This document shows, piece by piece, positions 25,987 through 35,879 of a DNA stretch of 64,000 nucleotides. Position numbers and translations under genes: made by a program. How positions within the stretch are numbered: the stretch's first letter is position 1; every line of letters starts with the position of its first letter. Source of the DNA: DATLLN01 sp963809205. Its GTDB lineage: Bacteria; Actinomycetota; Thermoleophilia; Gaiellales; JAICJC01. Location of the stretch: assembly GCA_963809205.1 (NCBI GenBank), contig CAWEIS010000006.1:1-64000 (forward strand). The letters run 5' to 3'. The notes beneath the pieces were generated by a model. It saw only the letters and a program-made list of their open reading frames with translations. It did not search any database and was not told the DNA's origin.

Positions 25987-27879
25987 ATGGCCGACACGAA
26001 CAGCACCGGCCCGCTGTCCGGCAAGACCGCCTGGGCGCGCAACCTTGAAACGCCGCTGCGCGAGTTCCTGCGCACCGAGACGGGCAGCGCCGGCGTGCTG
26101 CTGCTGGCGACCGTCGCCGCGCTGCTCTGGATCAACGTCGACGCGTCGTCCTACGACGACGTGTGGACGACCGAGCTGGCGATCCGGCTGGGCGACCACT
26201 CGATCTCGCTCGACCTCCGCGGCTGGCTGAACAGCGGGCTGATGACGCTGTTCTTCTTCGTCGTCGGCCTCGAGGCGCGCCGCGAGTTCGACATGGGCGA
26301 GCTGCGCCAGCGCCGGCGGGTCGCCCTACCCGTGCTCGCCGGGCTCGGCGGGATGGCCGTGCCGGTGCTGATCTACCTCGCGATCAACGCCGGCCACTCG
26401 TCGGCGTCGGGATGGGGCACGGCGATGTCCACCGACACCGCGTTCGCGCTCGGCATGCTGGCACTGGTGGGACCGCGATTCCCCGACCGGCTGCGCGCGT
26501 TCCTGCTGACCGTCGTCATCGTCGATGACGTCGTGGCGCTGACGGTGATCGCGCTCTTCTACAGCGACAACGTGGTCGCCGGGCCGCTGATGGCCGCACT
26601 CGGTGTGCTCGCCGTGATCCTGGCGATGCGGCTGCTCGACCTCCGCGTTGGCCCGGTGTACGCGGTGCTCGGCGTCGCCGCGTGGCTGGCCGTGGAGCAG
26701 TCGGGGGTCGATCCCGTCGTCGTCGGTCTGGTGATGGGCCTGCTCGTCTACGCGTCGCCGGCCGCGCGCGGCGACCTCGAGCGCGCCACCGACCTGTTCC
26801 GGGCGTTCCGCGAACAGCCGACGCCCGAGCTGGCGCGCTCGGCGCAATCGGGCGTGCGCACCGCGATCTCGCCAAACGTACGGCTGCAGGAGGTCTTCCA
26901 CCCCTGGACGAGCTACGTGATCGTCCCGCTGTTCGCACTGGCGAACGCCGGCATCGTGATCGACGGCAGCTTCCTCTCGCGGGCGTTCACCTCGCCGATC
27001 ACCGTCGGTATCCTGATCGGCTACGTCGCCGGCAAGCCGATCGGCGTCGCCGGCACGGCGTGGCTGGTCACCGTCCTCAGCCGCGGCACGCTGCGTCCAC
27101 CGGTCGGGTGGGCGGCGGTGGCCGGCGGTGGAGCGATCGCCGGCATCGGCTTCACCGTCTCGATCCTGATCGCGACACTGGCGTTCAACGGCGAGCAGCT
27201 CGAGGAGGCGAAGCTGGGGGTGCTGAGCGCCGCGCTGATCTCGTCCGGGTGCACCTGGCTCCTGTTCCGGGCGACGGCGAGGCTGCCCCTGCGCCTGCGC
27301 ATCCGGGCGCTGGTGGGAACCTCCGAGGCGATCGTCGACCTGGCGGTGCCGGTGGACGACGAACGCGATCACATCCGCGGGCCCGCCGACGCACCGGTCA
27401 CCGTCGTCGAGTACGGCGACTTCGAGTGCCCGTACTGCGGCCAGGCCGAGTCGGTGATCCGTGAGCTGCTGACCGACCATGGGGACGTGCGCTACGTGTG
27501 GAGGCACCTGCCGCTGAACGACGTCCACCCGAACGCGCAGCTGGCGGCAGAGGCGGCCGAGGCGGCGGCCGACCAGGGAGCGTTCTGGGATATGCACGAC
27601 CTGCTGCTCGCCAACCAGGGGTCGCTGAGGATCCGTGACCTGCTGGGCTACGCGGAGCAACTCGGCTTGGACGTCGAGCGGATGCGGGACACCGTGCACC
27701 GGCGGAACGCCGCCAACCGGATCGCCGAAGACGTGGACTCGGCCGACCTGAGCGGCGTCTCGGGCACACCGACCTTCTTCATCAACGGCCTCCGCCACAA
27801 TGGGAGCTACGACCTGCCGACGTTGTCGGCCGAGGTCAAGGTGGCGCGGGCCCGCGCGCTCGTGGCAACGGCGCGCTAG
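25987..27879 (+). CDS. nhaA: NhaA Na+/H+ antiporter fused to a DsbA-like domain
   Basis: This 630-residue protein has residues about 1-430 as a complete NhaA antiporter, including the transport aspartates in VVIVDDVVAL and STDTAFALG. Residues about 450-630 form a DsbA/thioredoxin-4 domain with CPYC at 481-484 (GDFECPYCGQAES). The antiporter exchanges sodium for protons. The attached thiol domain could sense redox state or act on exported proteins, depending on which side it faces. Such fusions are known in actinobacteria. Its TAG shares CTAG with the stop of the convergent gene. Confidence 0.92.
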   Translation: MADTNSTGPLSGKTAWARNLETPLREFLRTETGSAGVLLLATVAALLWINVDASSYDDVWTTELAIRLGDHSISLDLRGWLNSGLMTLFFFVVGLEARREFDMGELRQRRRVALPVLAGLGGMAVPVLIYLAINAGHSSASGWGTAMSTDTAFALGMLALVGPRFPDRLRAFLLTVVIVDDVVALTVIALFYSDNVVAGPLMAALGVLAVILAMRLLDLRVGPVYAVLGVAAWLAVEQSGVDPVVVGLVMGLLVYASPAARGDLERATDLFRAFREQPTPELARSAQSGVRTAISPNVRLQEVFHPWTSYVIVPLFALANAGIVIDGSFLSRAFTSPITVGILIGYVAGKPIGVAGTAWLVTVLSRGTLRPPVGWAAVAGGGAIAGIGFTVSILIATLAFNGEQLEEAKLGVLSAALISSGCTWLLFRATARLPLRLRIRALVGTSEAIVDLAVPVDDERDHIRGPADAPVTVVEYGDFECPYCGQAESVIRELLTDHGDVRYVWRHLPLNDVHPNAQLAAEAAEAAADQGAFWDMHDLLLANQGSLRIRDLLGYAEQLGLDVERMRDTVHRRNAANRIAEDVDSADLSGVSGTPTFFINGLRHNGSYDLPTLSAEVKVARARALVATAR

Positions 27880-28703
27880 TCGGCCTGGCCCTCGGGCATC
27901 ATCCAGACGGCGCCCACCAGGAAGCAGACGGCGCCCAGCAGGGTGCCCGCGTTGTCCAGCGCGGCGTCCAGCAGGTCGCCGGTCGACGGCTGCACCCAAC
28001 CCGCGATCGCGGAGATCCCGAACAGCACGGAGCCGAGCAGGTTGATCGCGGCGATCCGCCAGCCCAGGTCACCCGGCCGCCAGGAGATCCAGCGGTGTCC
28101 GACCTCGGCGTAGGCCAGCTGGCTCGACACCAGGAAGCATATCGAGCCCAGCGCATCCGGCGTCCACACGATCAGGTCCTCGCCCCTGGCGGTCAGCCCC
28201 TGGGCGAACGCATCGAACGTCGTGAAGTTGAAGAAGACGGTGCCGACGAGCTGGATCGCGGTCGCCCACCAGTCGATGCGAGTCGGCTGGACGGCGAACC
28301 AGCGGCGACGGCTGCTGCCGTCCGACGGCGCGCTGATGCACTCGACGAACTGCAGGTAGGACGCCGAGGTGAAGAAGATCGAGCCGATGAAGTAGGTCAT
28401 CGCGTCGGGGCGGAAGCCGACCAGCGACGCGTAGCCCGGCACGGAGCCGAGGATGAAGCAGAACGAGCCGACCGCGAACAGCGCGGCGATCCACCAACCC
28501 AGCCGGCCCGGCGCCCAATAGGCGCCGCCGGCGCCCCGGCGCTTGCGGTGGCGCCGCGAGCTCCACTCCCGGCGACGGCCGTCGGCCAGCTCGTAGAGCA
28601 CGTGCGTGGTGAACGGTCCGGGGCCGTCCTCGCGGAGGATCCGCGCCCCCGCGGGCAGGTCAAACGGCAGGTGGCGCCCCTTCGTCGGCCGTCGTCGCGT
28701 CAC
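27876..28703 (-). CDS. Multi-pass membrane protein (YrhK-like domain)
   Basis: This 275-residue protein has a soluble N-terminal 65 residues followed by about six hydrophobic helices arranged as repeated pairs: GWWIAALFAVGSFCFILGS, WWATAIQLVGTVFFNFTTF, and WRIAAINLLGSVLFGISAI. The repeated WW/WR-IAA-GS motif is the YrhK-type helical hairpin. The function is unknown. The gene overlaps the upstream flippase-like gene by 44 bases and its stop is shared with nhaA within CTAG. Confidence 0.78.
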   Translation of the reverse strand: MTRRRPTKGRHLPFDLPAGARILREDGPGPFTTHVLYELADGRRREWSSRRHRKRRGAGGAYWAPGRLGWWIAALFAVGSFCFILGSVPGYASLVGFRPDAMTYFIGSIFFTSASYLQFVECISAPSDGSSRRRWFAVQPTRIDWWATAIQLVGTVFFNFTTFDAFAQGLTARGEDLIVWTPDALGSICFLVSSQLAYAEVGHRWISWRPGDLGWRIAAINLLGSVLFGISAIAGWVQPSTGDLLDAALDNAGTLLGAVCFLVGAVWMMPEGQAD

Positions 28704-29619
28704 CGTCCTCGCCGTCGCCGTCCTTCTTCTTGCGGACGCGGACGAGCGCCCGGGTCTCCTTCCAGCCGATGGTCGCGGCCAGCAGCGACAGACCGAACGC
28801 CGCGTTCCAGGCGGTGGTGATGATCGCCTGGCCGACGGCGTAGGCGCTGATCGTCGCCGATGGCGCCACGCCCTTGAGCACGACGTTGGTCATCGCGGTC
28901 TGCGCGCCCACCGCGCCCGGCGCGATGGCGACCGTGGAGGAGATAGATGACGAGGCGACGATCAGGAAGACGTTCTCGACCGTGACCGGGATGTCGTAGG
29001 CGTACATGAACGTCGCGTTGACGCCCATCCGGGAGATGTAGGACAGCGCCTCGACGGCAACCACCTGGATCATGAACTTGCGCCGGTCGGCCAGGATGTT
29101 GCCGCCCTCCTTGGCGTTCTCCCACGTCGACCGCAGCCGGTGCCACGCCTTGCGGATGACGATCGCGAGCACCACCGCTGCGACGACGACGATCACCAGC
29201 GTCAGCAGCCAGTGGGCGGCGAACCATCCAAGCTCGACCTCGAACGACCCGGCGACGCTGAGGAACAGCCAGGCGTACACCAGCACGGCGATGATCACGA
29301 AGAAGATGTTCTGGACGACGGTGGCGCCGACCACGCCCGCGACCGTCGCACCGGCGATGTTCGCCCGGAACAGGCCGAGCATGGCGACGGTGCCTGCGGA
29401 CGCCGGCAGGATCGCGTTCAGGCCGTTGCCGCCCGCGTAATAGCCGGCGATCGGCCGGTACGTGACGCCGGCAGCCGGATAGGCGGCGCGCAGGATGTTC
29501 CGCCAGGCCAGGGCGACCAGCAGCGTCTGCCCGGTCTGGAACGCCAGGCCAAGGATCAGCAGCGGCAGCGAGACCGCCGTCATCGCATCCCAGAGCTGGC
29601 TCAGCCAGGCTTCCATCAA
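28660..29619 (-). CDS. Lysylphosphatidylglycerol-synthase-type membrane protein (flippase-like)
   Basis: This 319-residue protein has about eight hydrophobic helices, matching the membrane domain of MprF/UPF0104 (YbhN): YYAGGNGLNAILPASAGTVA and SSSISSTVAIAPGAVGAQTA. The tail is charged and acidic (VRVRKKKDGDGEDGDA). Such proteins are thought to flip lipids but the catalytic domain for lysyl transfer is absent. It shares an operon with the downstream YrhK-like gene. The ATG at 29616 is an equally good start. Confidence 0.82.
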   Translation of the reverse strand: MMEAWLSQLWDAMTAVSLPLLILGLAFQTGQTLLVALAWRNILRAAYPAAGVTYRPIAGYYAGGNGLNAILPASAGTVAMLGLFRANIAGATVAGVVGATVVQNIFFVIIAVLVYAWLFLSVAGSFEVELGWFAAHWLLTLVIVVVAAVVLAIVIRKAWHRLRSTWENAKEGGNILADRRKFMIQVVAVEALSYISRMGVNATFMYAYDIPVTVENVFLIVASSSISSTVAIAPGAVGAQTAMTNVVLKGVAPSATISAYAVGQAIITTAWNAAFGLSLLAATIGWKETRALVRVRKKKDGDGEDGDATTADEGAPPAV

Positions 29620-29653
29620 CCGATCCTATTCGTTGGATCGGGCGGAAGTCTTC

Positions 29654-30478
29654 TCAGGAGACAGCGGGGCGCAGGTCGACCTCGGCCGCCTCGCAGATAT
29701 GCCGGTAGCCGATTCTGCGGTAGATGCCGTTCGAGGTCGGGTTCGCGAGGTCGGTGTACAGGAAGCAGGGCGAGCGGCCGGCCGCGAGCAGCCGGCGGCT
29801 GAGCTCCGCGACCAGCGCGGTTGCGTAGCCGCGGCCGCGCCGGGTGGGGGGCGTATACACCGGGCCGACGCGGGCGCACCCCGGCGGCGCGAACGACGAG
29901 CCGGACATCGAGACCACCTCGCCGCGGTCCTCCCAGATGACCAGGTCGTCGCCGTTCCCGAGCTTGGCGTCGACCGACTCGGAGGCATGGCCGTCGCCGC
30001 CCTGCAGCCCGGCCTCGCGGGTGAAGTCGAGCATCCAGCCGACCAGCAGGTCGCGGTCGGCCGGCGCGGCGCGGCGGATCCGCCCTGATGGCACCGGCAC
30101 GTCCTCGACGCTGTCGAGGCGGTGGACGCCCAGCCGCAGGTGCACGGACGACGTGCCGCCCGTCGCCGCCGTCCAGGCCGCGGCGAACCGGTGCACCTCG
30201 GGCTCGGCGCCGTTCACGCCGGGCACGTCGAGCCCGGTGGCGGCGAGCGGTTCGACCGAGCCCGCGATCAGCAGGTGGAACGGCGGGGTGCGCAGCGCGG
30301 CGCCGACGACGCCCGACGCGTCCTCGACCACCCAGAGGCGGCGCTCCGGATACCGCTCCGGCACGGTCACCAACGTGTGGCTGATGCCCAGCATCAGGTT
30401 GTACCGGCCGACATCCGACAGCAGCAGCGGCGCGGCTGCCTCGGCGAACTCGGCGGCGTCGGTGAACTCGCGCAGCAT
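29654..30478 (-). CDS. GNAT family N-acetyltransferase
   Basis: This 274-residue protein has a C-terminal GNAT domain with acetyl-CoA motif A as VYTPPTRRGRGYATALVAEL, and the ending CFLYTDLANPTSNGIYRRIG. The N-terminal half is a degenerate GNAT-like domain. Proteins of this form include uncharacterised amine or amino-acid acetylases. It is divergent from the TetR gene, with 44 bases between starts. Confidence 0.88.
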   Translation of the reverse strand: MLREFTDAAEFAEAAAPLLLSDVGRYNLMLGISHTLVTVPERYPERRLWVVEDASGVVGAALRTPPFHLLIAGSVEPLAATGLDVPGVNGAEPEVHRFAAAWTAATGGTSSVHLRLGVHRLDSVEDVPVPSGRIRRAAPADRDLLVGWMLDFTREAGLQGGDGHASESVDAKLGNGDDLVIWEDRGEVVSMSGSSFAPPGCARVGPVYTPPTRRGRGYATALVAELSRRLLAAGRSPCFLYTDLANPTSNGIYRRIGYRHICEAAEVDLRPAVS

Positions 30479-30522
30479 GGTCGCCCGACGCTAGCGGATG
30501 ACCAGATGTTACAGTCGGTATC

Positions 30523-31095
30523 ATGAGAGAGACAGAGCCGAACAGCATCGCCGACGGCGTGCGCCGGGCGATCGCGGAGCACGGCCCGGGGGGCGCGACG
30601 ATGGAACGGATCGCCGGCGCCATGGGCGTCTCGCGGATGACGCTGCACCGCCGCGGGCTGAGCCGCGAGGCGATCATCACTGCGCTGCGCGACGAGATGG
30701 CCCGCGAGGAGCGCGACGCCCAGTGGCCTGCGATCACCGCACCGGGATCGGCCGCCGACCGCCTGGAGCTGGCGCTGCGCGCGCTGTGCGGGGTAACCGA
30801 GGCGAATCTCGACGTACTGGAGGCGTTGGCCACCGAGGCGTGGGACGCCGTGTACCACGAGGCGGGGGAGGACGCACTGACCCGCCGCGAGTTCACCGCG
30901 CCGCTGCGGCGGCTGCTCGAGGATGGCGTCGCCGACGGCACGCTCGATCCCGGCGGCGATCTCGACGAGACGGCGACGGTGCTCTACAACCAGGTTGGCT
31001 GGACGTACCGCCACCTCCGCTCGGGGCACCGCTGGCGCGCGCAGCGCGCCGAGGACGCCGTGGTGCGGCTCGCCCTGAACGGCGTCACGGCGTGA
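30523..31095 (+). CDS. TetR family regulator
   Basis: This 190-residue protein has an N-terminal helix-turn-helix MERIAGAMGVSRMTLHRRG and a helical ligand domain. The downstream MFS gene starts inside its stop (GTGA, 31092-31095), so it almost surely regulates that pump. An imperfect dyad, GTTAC-N5-GTATC, lies just before its ATG and could be its operator. Confidence 0.9.
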   Translation: MRETEPNSIADGVRRAIAEHGPGGATMERIAGAMGVSRMTLHRRGLSREAIITALRDEMAREERDAQWPAITAPGSAADRLELALRALCGVTEANLDVLEALATEAWDAVYHEAGEDALTRREFTAPLRRLLEDGVADGTLDPGGDLDETATVLYNQVGWTYRHLRSGHRWRAQRAEDAVVRLALNGVTA

Positions 31096-32249
31096 GAACT
31101 CGCCGGCACGCGTTGCTGGTGCTGTCGACCGGGCACGCCGCCAGCGACCTGGTGCAGGGGGCCGTGCCGGCGATGCTGCCGTTCATGGTCGAGCAGCGCG
31201 GCCTCTCGTACGGCGCGGCCGCGGGACTGCTGCTGGCGGCCAGCGCCGCATCGTCGATCGTGCAGCCGCTGTTCGGCCTGGTCTCCGACCGCCTCCGCGC
31301 GGCGTGGATGATGCCATTCGGCGCTGCGCTCGGCGGGATCGGCATCGCCCTAGCCGGCTGGGCCGGCTCGTACCCGGCCACGCTGCTGGCACTGCTGGTG
31401 GCCGGGCTGGGCGTCGCCGCATTCCATCCCGAGGCGGCCCGCTTCGCCGGCTATGCGGCCGAGGGGCGGGCGGCCGGTATGAGCACGTTCTCCGTCGGCG
31501 GCAACATCGGGTTCGCCCTCGGGCCGATCCTGACGGTGCCGCTGGCCCTGGCCTTCGGACTGCGAGGGATGATCGGCATCGCCGTCGTCACCGCGCTGGC
31601 CGCGGTGCTGCTGATGCGCGAGCTGCCGGCGCTCGAGCACCTGCGGCCGCCCGCCGAGCACCGCGCCGGCGCGCAGCTCGGGACCGACCGGTGGGGTGCG
31701 TTCTCGCTGATCGCCGGTGCCGGCGCGCTGCGCACGGGCGTCACCTTCGCACTCCAGGCGTTCATCCCGCTGTTCGTGATCGACCGGCTCGGCGGCAGCG
31801 AGGCGGTGGGCGCCGCGGCGGTCGCCGTGCTGCTGCTGGCCGGCGCGGTGGGCACGCTGGCGGGCGGGCGCATCGCCGACTCGTTCGGCCACCGGCGGCT
31901 GGTGGTCTGGAGCCTGATCGTGTGCGTGCCGCTGTGCCTGGTCGTGCCGGCGGCGGGCGTCGTCGTCCTGTTCGTGCTGATGGCGGCCATCGGACTGGCG
32001 ATGGATGCCAACTACGCGACGATCATCGTGCTCGGCCAGGCGTGCCTGCCATCCCGGGTCGGCGTTGCCTCGGGCATCACGATCGGGCTCTCCGTGGGGC
32101 TCGGCGCCGCATGCGCCTCGCTGCTCGGCGTCCTCGCGGACAACGCCAGCCTGGTAGCGGCGCTGCACGGGACGACGCTGCTCGCCGCCGCGGCGGCGGT
32201 GCTGGCGATCGCGGTGCCTCGCGACGTCGGCCGTCGCCTGCCCGCCTAA
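31092..32249 (+). CDS. MFS exporter, fosmidomycin-resistance-like
   Basis: This 385-residue protein has 12 hydrophobic helices. It begins LLVLSTGHAASDLVQGAVPA, the typical Fsr-type first helix in which Asp follows TGHA, and has GVAAFHPEAARFAGY in the second signature. It is co-translated with the TetR gene through a GTGA overlap. Export of a small acidic drug is the family role. The CPA1 antiporter gene follows 12 bases later. Confidence 0.88.
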   Translation: MRTRRHALLVLSTGHAASDLVQGAVPAMLPFMVEQRGLSYGAAAGLLLAASAASSIVQPLFGLVSDRLRAAWMMPFGAALGGIGIALAGWAGSYPATLLALLVAGLGVAAFHPEAARFAGYAAEGRAAGMSTFSVGGNIGFALGPILTVPLALAFGLRGMIGIAVVTALAAVLLMRELPALEHLRPPAEHRAGAQLGTDRWGAFSLIAGAGALRTGVTFALQAFIPLFVIDRLGGSEAVGAAAVAVLLLAGAVGTLAGGRIADSFGHRRLVVWSLIVCVPLCLVVPAAGVVVLFVLMAAIGLAMDANYATIIVLGQACLPSRVGVASGITIGLSVGLGAACASLLGVLADNASLVAALHGTTLLAAAAAVLAIAVPRDVGRRLPA

Positions 32250-32261
32250 GATTTCCGCTTC

Positions 32262-33858
32262 GTGCACGACTCGATCTCGAGCCACGACCTGATCGTGCTG
32301 CTGGGAATCCTGGCGGCCATCGGCGGCCTGCTGGCGCTGGAGCCGGTGCTGCGCGTCCCGTACCCGATTCTGCTGGTGCTGGCGGGGCTGGGGCTGGCGC
32401 TGATCCCGGGCGTACCCACCCTGGCGCTGCCGCCGGAGATCGTGCTGCTGGCGCTGTTGCCGCCGCTGCTCTACTCATCCGCGTTCTTCACCTCGCTGCG
32501 CGACCTGCGGGCGAACCTGCGGCCGATCGGGCTGCTGGCGATCGGGCTCGTGCTGGCGACGACCGCCGTGGTGGCCGTGGTCGTGCACGAGGTGGCGGGC
32601 CTGCCGTGGGCGTCCGCCGTGGTGCTCGGGGCGATCGTGTCGCCGACCGACCCGGTGGCCGCGAACGCGATCGCCAGCCGGCTGGGCGTGCCGCGGCGGC
32701 TGATCGTGATCGTCGAGGGCGAGAGCCTGGTGAATGACGCCAGCGCGCTGGTCATCTACCGGGTGGGCATCGTCGCGGCGCTCAGTGGCTCGTTTTCGGT
32801 GGCGGACGCAGGGCTGCGCTTCGTCGGCGCGGTCACCGGCGGTATCGCGATCGGCCTGATCGTCGGCTACATCGTCTACCGACTGCGACGGCCGCTCAAC
32901 AATCCGCGCGCCGAGATCGCCCTGTCGCTGATGACCGCCTACTTCGCATACATCCCGGCCGAGCTGGTGGGCGCGTCCGCGGTGATCGCGGCGGTCACCT
33001 CGGGCATCTATCTGGGCTGGCACGCCCCAGAGCTGATGCGGCCGGAGACCCGGCTCCAGAGCCTCGCGGTGTGGGAGATCCTGGTGTTCCTGCTGAACGC
33101 CTTCCTGTTCGCACTGGTCGGCCTGCAGCTGCCGGTCGTGCTCGACGGGCTGCAGGGTGAGTCGGCTGCGAACCTCCTCGGCTACGCCGCCGTGGTCTGC
33201 CTGACAGTGATCCTGGTCCGGTTTGCCTGGGTGTTCCCGGCGACGTATCTGCCGCGGCTGATGTCGCGCCGTCTGCGCGAACGCGACCCCTATCCGCCCT
33301 GGCAGTACCCGGCCCTGATCTCGTGGATCGGTATGCGCGGGGCGGTGACGTTGGCCGCGGCGCTGGCGGTGCCCCAGCTGACCGATGCCGGGAGACCAGT
33401 TCCCGGGGCGCGACCTGATCATCTTCCTGGCCTTCTGCGTGATCCTGTTCACGCTGGTCGTGCAGGGGCTGTCGCTGCCCGGCGTGATCCGGATGCTCGG
33501 CCTGGAGTCCGACGGCGACGCCGAGCGGGAGGAGTCGGTCGCCCGTATCCGCGCCTCGGAGGCCGCGATCGACCGGCTCGCCGAACTGGAGGCCGAGGAG
33601 TGGGTGCGCGAGGATACCGCCGAACGCATCCGTGGCCTGTACAGGTTCCGCGCCAGCCGGTTCACCGCGCGGCTGGATGCGACCGACGACGGCACGATCG
33701 AGCAGCGCTCGCTGGCGTACCAGCGGCTTCGGCACGAGCTGCTGGAGGCCGAGCGCAACGCGGTCGTCGACATGCGCCGGTCGGGCGAGATCTCCGACGA
33801 GGTGATGAACGCCGTCATGCGCGACCTCGACCTCGAGGACGTCCGGCTCGACGCCTAG
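32262..33858 (+). pseudogene. Na+/H+ antiporter (CPA1 family), frameshifted
   Basis: The first part (32262 to about 33388) encodes about 375 residues of a CPA1 antiporter, including IVSPTDPVAANAIASRLG and EGESLVNDASALVIYRVG, the transport motifs. At 33388-33394 (GCCGGGAGA) one base appears inserted. The homology resumes in the next frame as QFPGRDLIIFLAFCVILFTL, then LSLPGVIRMLGL and a cytoplasmic coiled-coil tail ending at 33858. Apart from this the gene is intact, about 532 residues, so a sequencing error is as likely as real inactivation. Confidence 0.85.
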
Positions 33859-35396
33859 CGGGCGCGGGCGGCGGCCGCATCGGGCGCTGCCTCCGCGGGA
33901 GCCGGCTGCAGCTCGTGATCGCGTTCGCGCAGCGGCAGCTCGGGCAGCAGCAGGCTGAGCGCGAACGCCGCCAGGATGAACGGCACCGAGACCAGGAAGA
34001 CGGTGGTGATCGCGCTGCCGAACGCCTCGCCGACGCGGTCGCGGAGCGCCGGCGGCAGCGCGAAGATCTGCGCTGCGCTCTGCAGCTGGGAGGCGTCGAT
34101 GCCGGATGCCGCGGGGATCTGGTGGAGCTTGTCCGCCAGCCGGTTGGCCACCACCGCGCCGCCCACGGCGGTGCCGAATGAGCCGCCCATCGATCGCAGG
34201 AAGGTCACCGTGCTGGTGGCCGAGCCCAGGTGGCGGCGGTCGACCGCGTTCTGCACGGCCAGCACGGTCACCTGCATGACCATGCCGATGCCGACGCCCA
34301 GCACCAGCATGTAGATCGACGAAACCAGGCGCGTGGTGTGCACGTCCATCGTCGAGAGCAGGAACATGCCGACGGCGGCGATCAGCGTCCCGGCAACCGG
34401 GAACAGCTTGTAGCGGCCGGTGTGGCTGATGATCCGGCCGGTCGAGATCGACGTGCCGATGGCGCCCAGCATCAGCGGCACCATCGTCAGCCCGGACGCC
34501 GTGGCGGTCGCGCCGGTCGCGATCTGCATGAACAGCGGCAGGTAGATGATGCCGGCGAACATCGCGAAGCCGACGATCGCGCTGATCACGGCGGGGACGG
34601 TGAAGGTGCGCTCGCGGAACAGCTCGAGCGGGATGATCGGCTCGGCGGCGCGGCGCTCGACGATCAGGAACGCGACCAGCAGTGCGGTGCCGACCGTGAC
34701 CAGCCCCAGGATCTGCCCGGAGCCCCAGGCGTACTGGTGGCCGCCCCAGGTGACGGCCAGCAGCAGGGTGGTGATGGCGCCGGTCAGCAGGCCGGCGCCC
34801 AGCCAGTCGATGCGGTGCTCGACGCGGCGCTTCGGCAGCTGGAGGACGATGCTGGTGACGACCAGCGCGGCGCCACCGATCGGCAGGTTGATGGTGAACA
34901 CCCAGCGCCAGGAGAGGTTGTCGACGATGAACCCGCCGGTCAGCGGGCCGGCGATGCTTGCGAACGCCCAGACGGCGCCCAGCAGCCCCTGGTAGCGGCC
35001 GCGCTCGCGGGGCGGGACGACGTCGGCGACGATCGTCATCGCCAGCGTCATCAGCCCGCCGGCGCCGAGGCCCTGAACTGCGCGGAACGCGATCAGCTCG
35101 TTCATGTTCTGCGACAGCGCACACAGCGCCGATCCGATCAGGAAGACCACGATCGCGAGCTGGAAGACGATCTTGCGGCCATACAGATCCGAGGCCTTGC
35201 CGTAGAGCGGCGTCGAGATCGTCGAGGCCAGCAGGTAGGCGGTGACCACCCAGGAGAGGTGGTTCAGCCCGCCGAGGTCGCCGACGATGGTGGGCAGCGC
35301 GGTGGAGACGATGGTCTGATCGAGCGCTGCCAGCAGCATGCCCAGCATCAGGCCGCTGAAGATCAGCAGGATGCGGCGGTGGTCGTACTCGGTCAT
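33855..35396 (-). CDS. MFS multidrug exporter, DHA2 type
   Basis: This 513-residue protein has 14 hydrophobic helices. Helix 1 is LAALDQTIVSTALPTIVGDL, motif A is LYGKASDLYGRKIV, and motif C is GAVWAFASIAGPLTGGF. The start at 35396 overlaps the TGA of an upstream MarR gene (TGATG), so regulator and pump are one operon. The 3' end meets the antiporter gene within a shared CTAG. Confidence 0.93.
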   Translation of the reverse strand: MTEYDHRRILLIFSGLMLGMLLAALDQTIVSTALPTIVGDLGGLNHLSWVVTAYLLASTISTPLYGKASDLYGRKIVFQLAIVVFLIGSALCALSQNMNELIAFRAVQGLGAGGLMTLAMTIVADVVPPRERGRYQGLLGAVWAFASIAGPLTGGFIVDNLSWRWVFTINLPIGGAALVVTSIVLQLPKRRVEHRIDWLGAGLLTGAITTLLLAVTWGGHQYAWGSGQILGLVTVGTALLVAFLIVERRAAEPIIPLELFRERTFTVPAVISAIVGFAMFAGIIYLPLFMQIATGATATASGLTMVPLMLGAIGTSISTGRIISHTGRYKLFPVAGTLIAAVGMFLLSTMDVHTTRLVSSIYMLVLGVGIGMVMQVTVLAVQNAVDRRHLGSATSTVTFLRSMGGSFGTAVGGAVVANRLADKLHQIPAASGIDASQLQSAAQIFALPPALRDRVGEAFGSAITTVFLVSVPFILAAFALSLLLPELPLRERDHELQPAPAEAAPDAAAARAR

Positions 35397-35857
35397 CACT
35401 CCACCTTGAAGACCGACATGTCCTCGGCGAAGCGGCCGAGCAGGCGCGCGAACTCCCGCCGGTCGCGTTCGGTCCAGTCGGCGACGACCGCCTCCAGCAG
35501 CTCGCGGCGCAGCTCGGAGATCGACGCGACGACCTCGCGGCCGGCCGGCGTCAGCGACATCAGTGCGGCCCGGCCGTCGGCCGGATCCGCGCAACGCTCG
35601 ACCAGGCCCGCCGCTTCGAGCTGCGCGACGCGGCGGCTGACGGTGGAGATGTCGAGCCCCTGGCGAGTCGCCAGCTCCGACATCCGTAGGTGCTGGTCGC
35701 CCAGCGAGACCAGTGCGCCGAACCCGGCGCGGTCGAGCTCGACGCCCGCGGCGCGGCTCGCCTGCCGGTGCAGCTTCGTGCCCTGAGACCCGCGGAAGAT
35801 CGCGAACAGCGCCCGCTCGATGTCGTGCACCGGGGTGGTGGTCTCGACTTGCGACAT
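35396..35857 (-). CDS. MarR family regulator of the adjacent pump
   Basis: This 153-residue protein has recognition helix MSELATRQGLDISTVSRRVA and wing DPADGRAALMSLTPAG. The ATG at 35857 is chosen over the longer frame from 35893 because a perfect 15-base dyad (35880-35894) occupies the intervening region, as expected of an operator. Confidence 0.9.
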   Translation of the reverse strand: MSQVETTTPVHDIERALFAIFRGSQGTKLHRQASRAAGVELDRAGFGALVSLGDQHLRMSELATRQGLDISTVSRRVAQLEAAGLVERCADPADGRAALMSLTPAGREVVASISELRRELLEAVVADWTERDRREFARLLGRFAEDMSVFKVE

Positions 35858-35879
35858 GGGTCGCAGGGTAGCGAGGTTG

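Noticed and set aside
26326..27999. Long minus-strand frame opposite nhaA
   Set aside because: Low-complexity RR/DD/HQ-rich translation, fully explained as the antisense of the NhaA-DsbA gene.
34230..35786. Plus-strand frame (518 codons) opposite the MFS and MarR genes
   Set aside because: Composition typical of an antisense frame; both genes on the other strand are clear.
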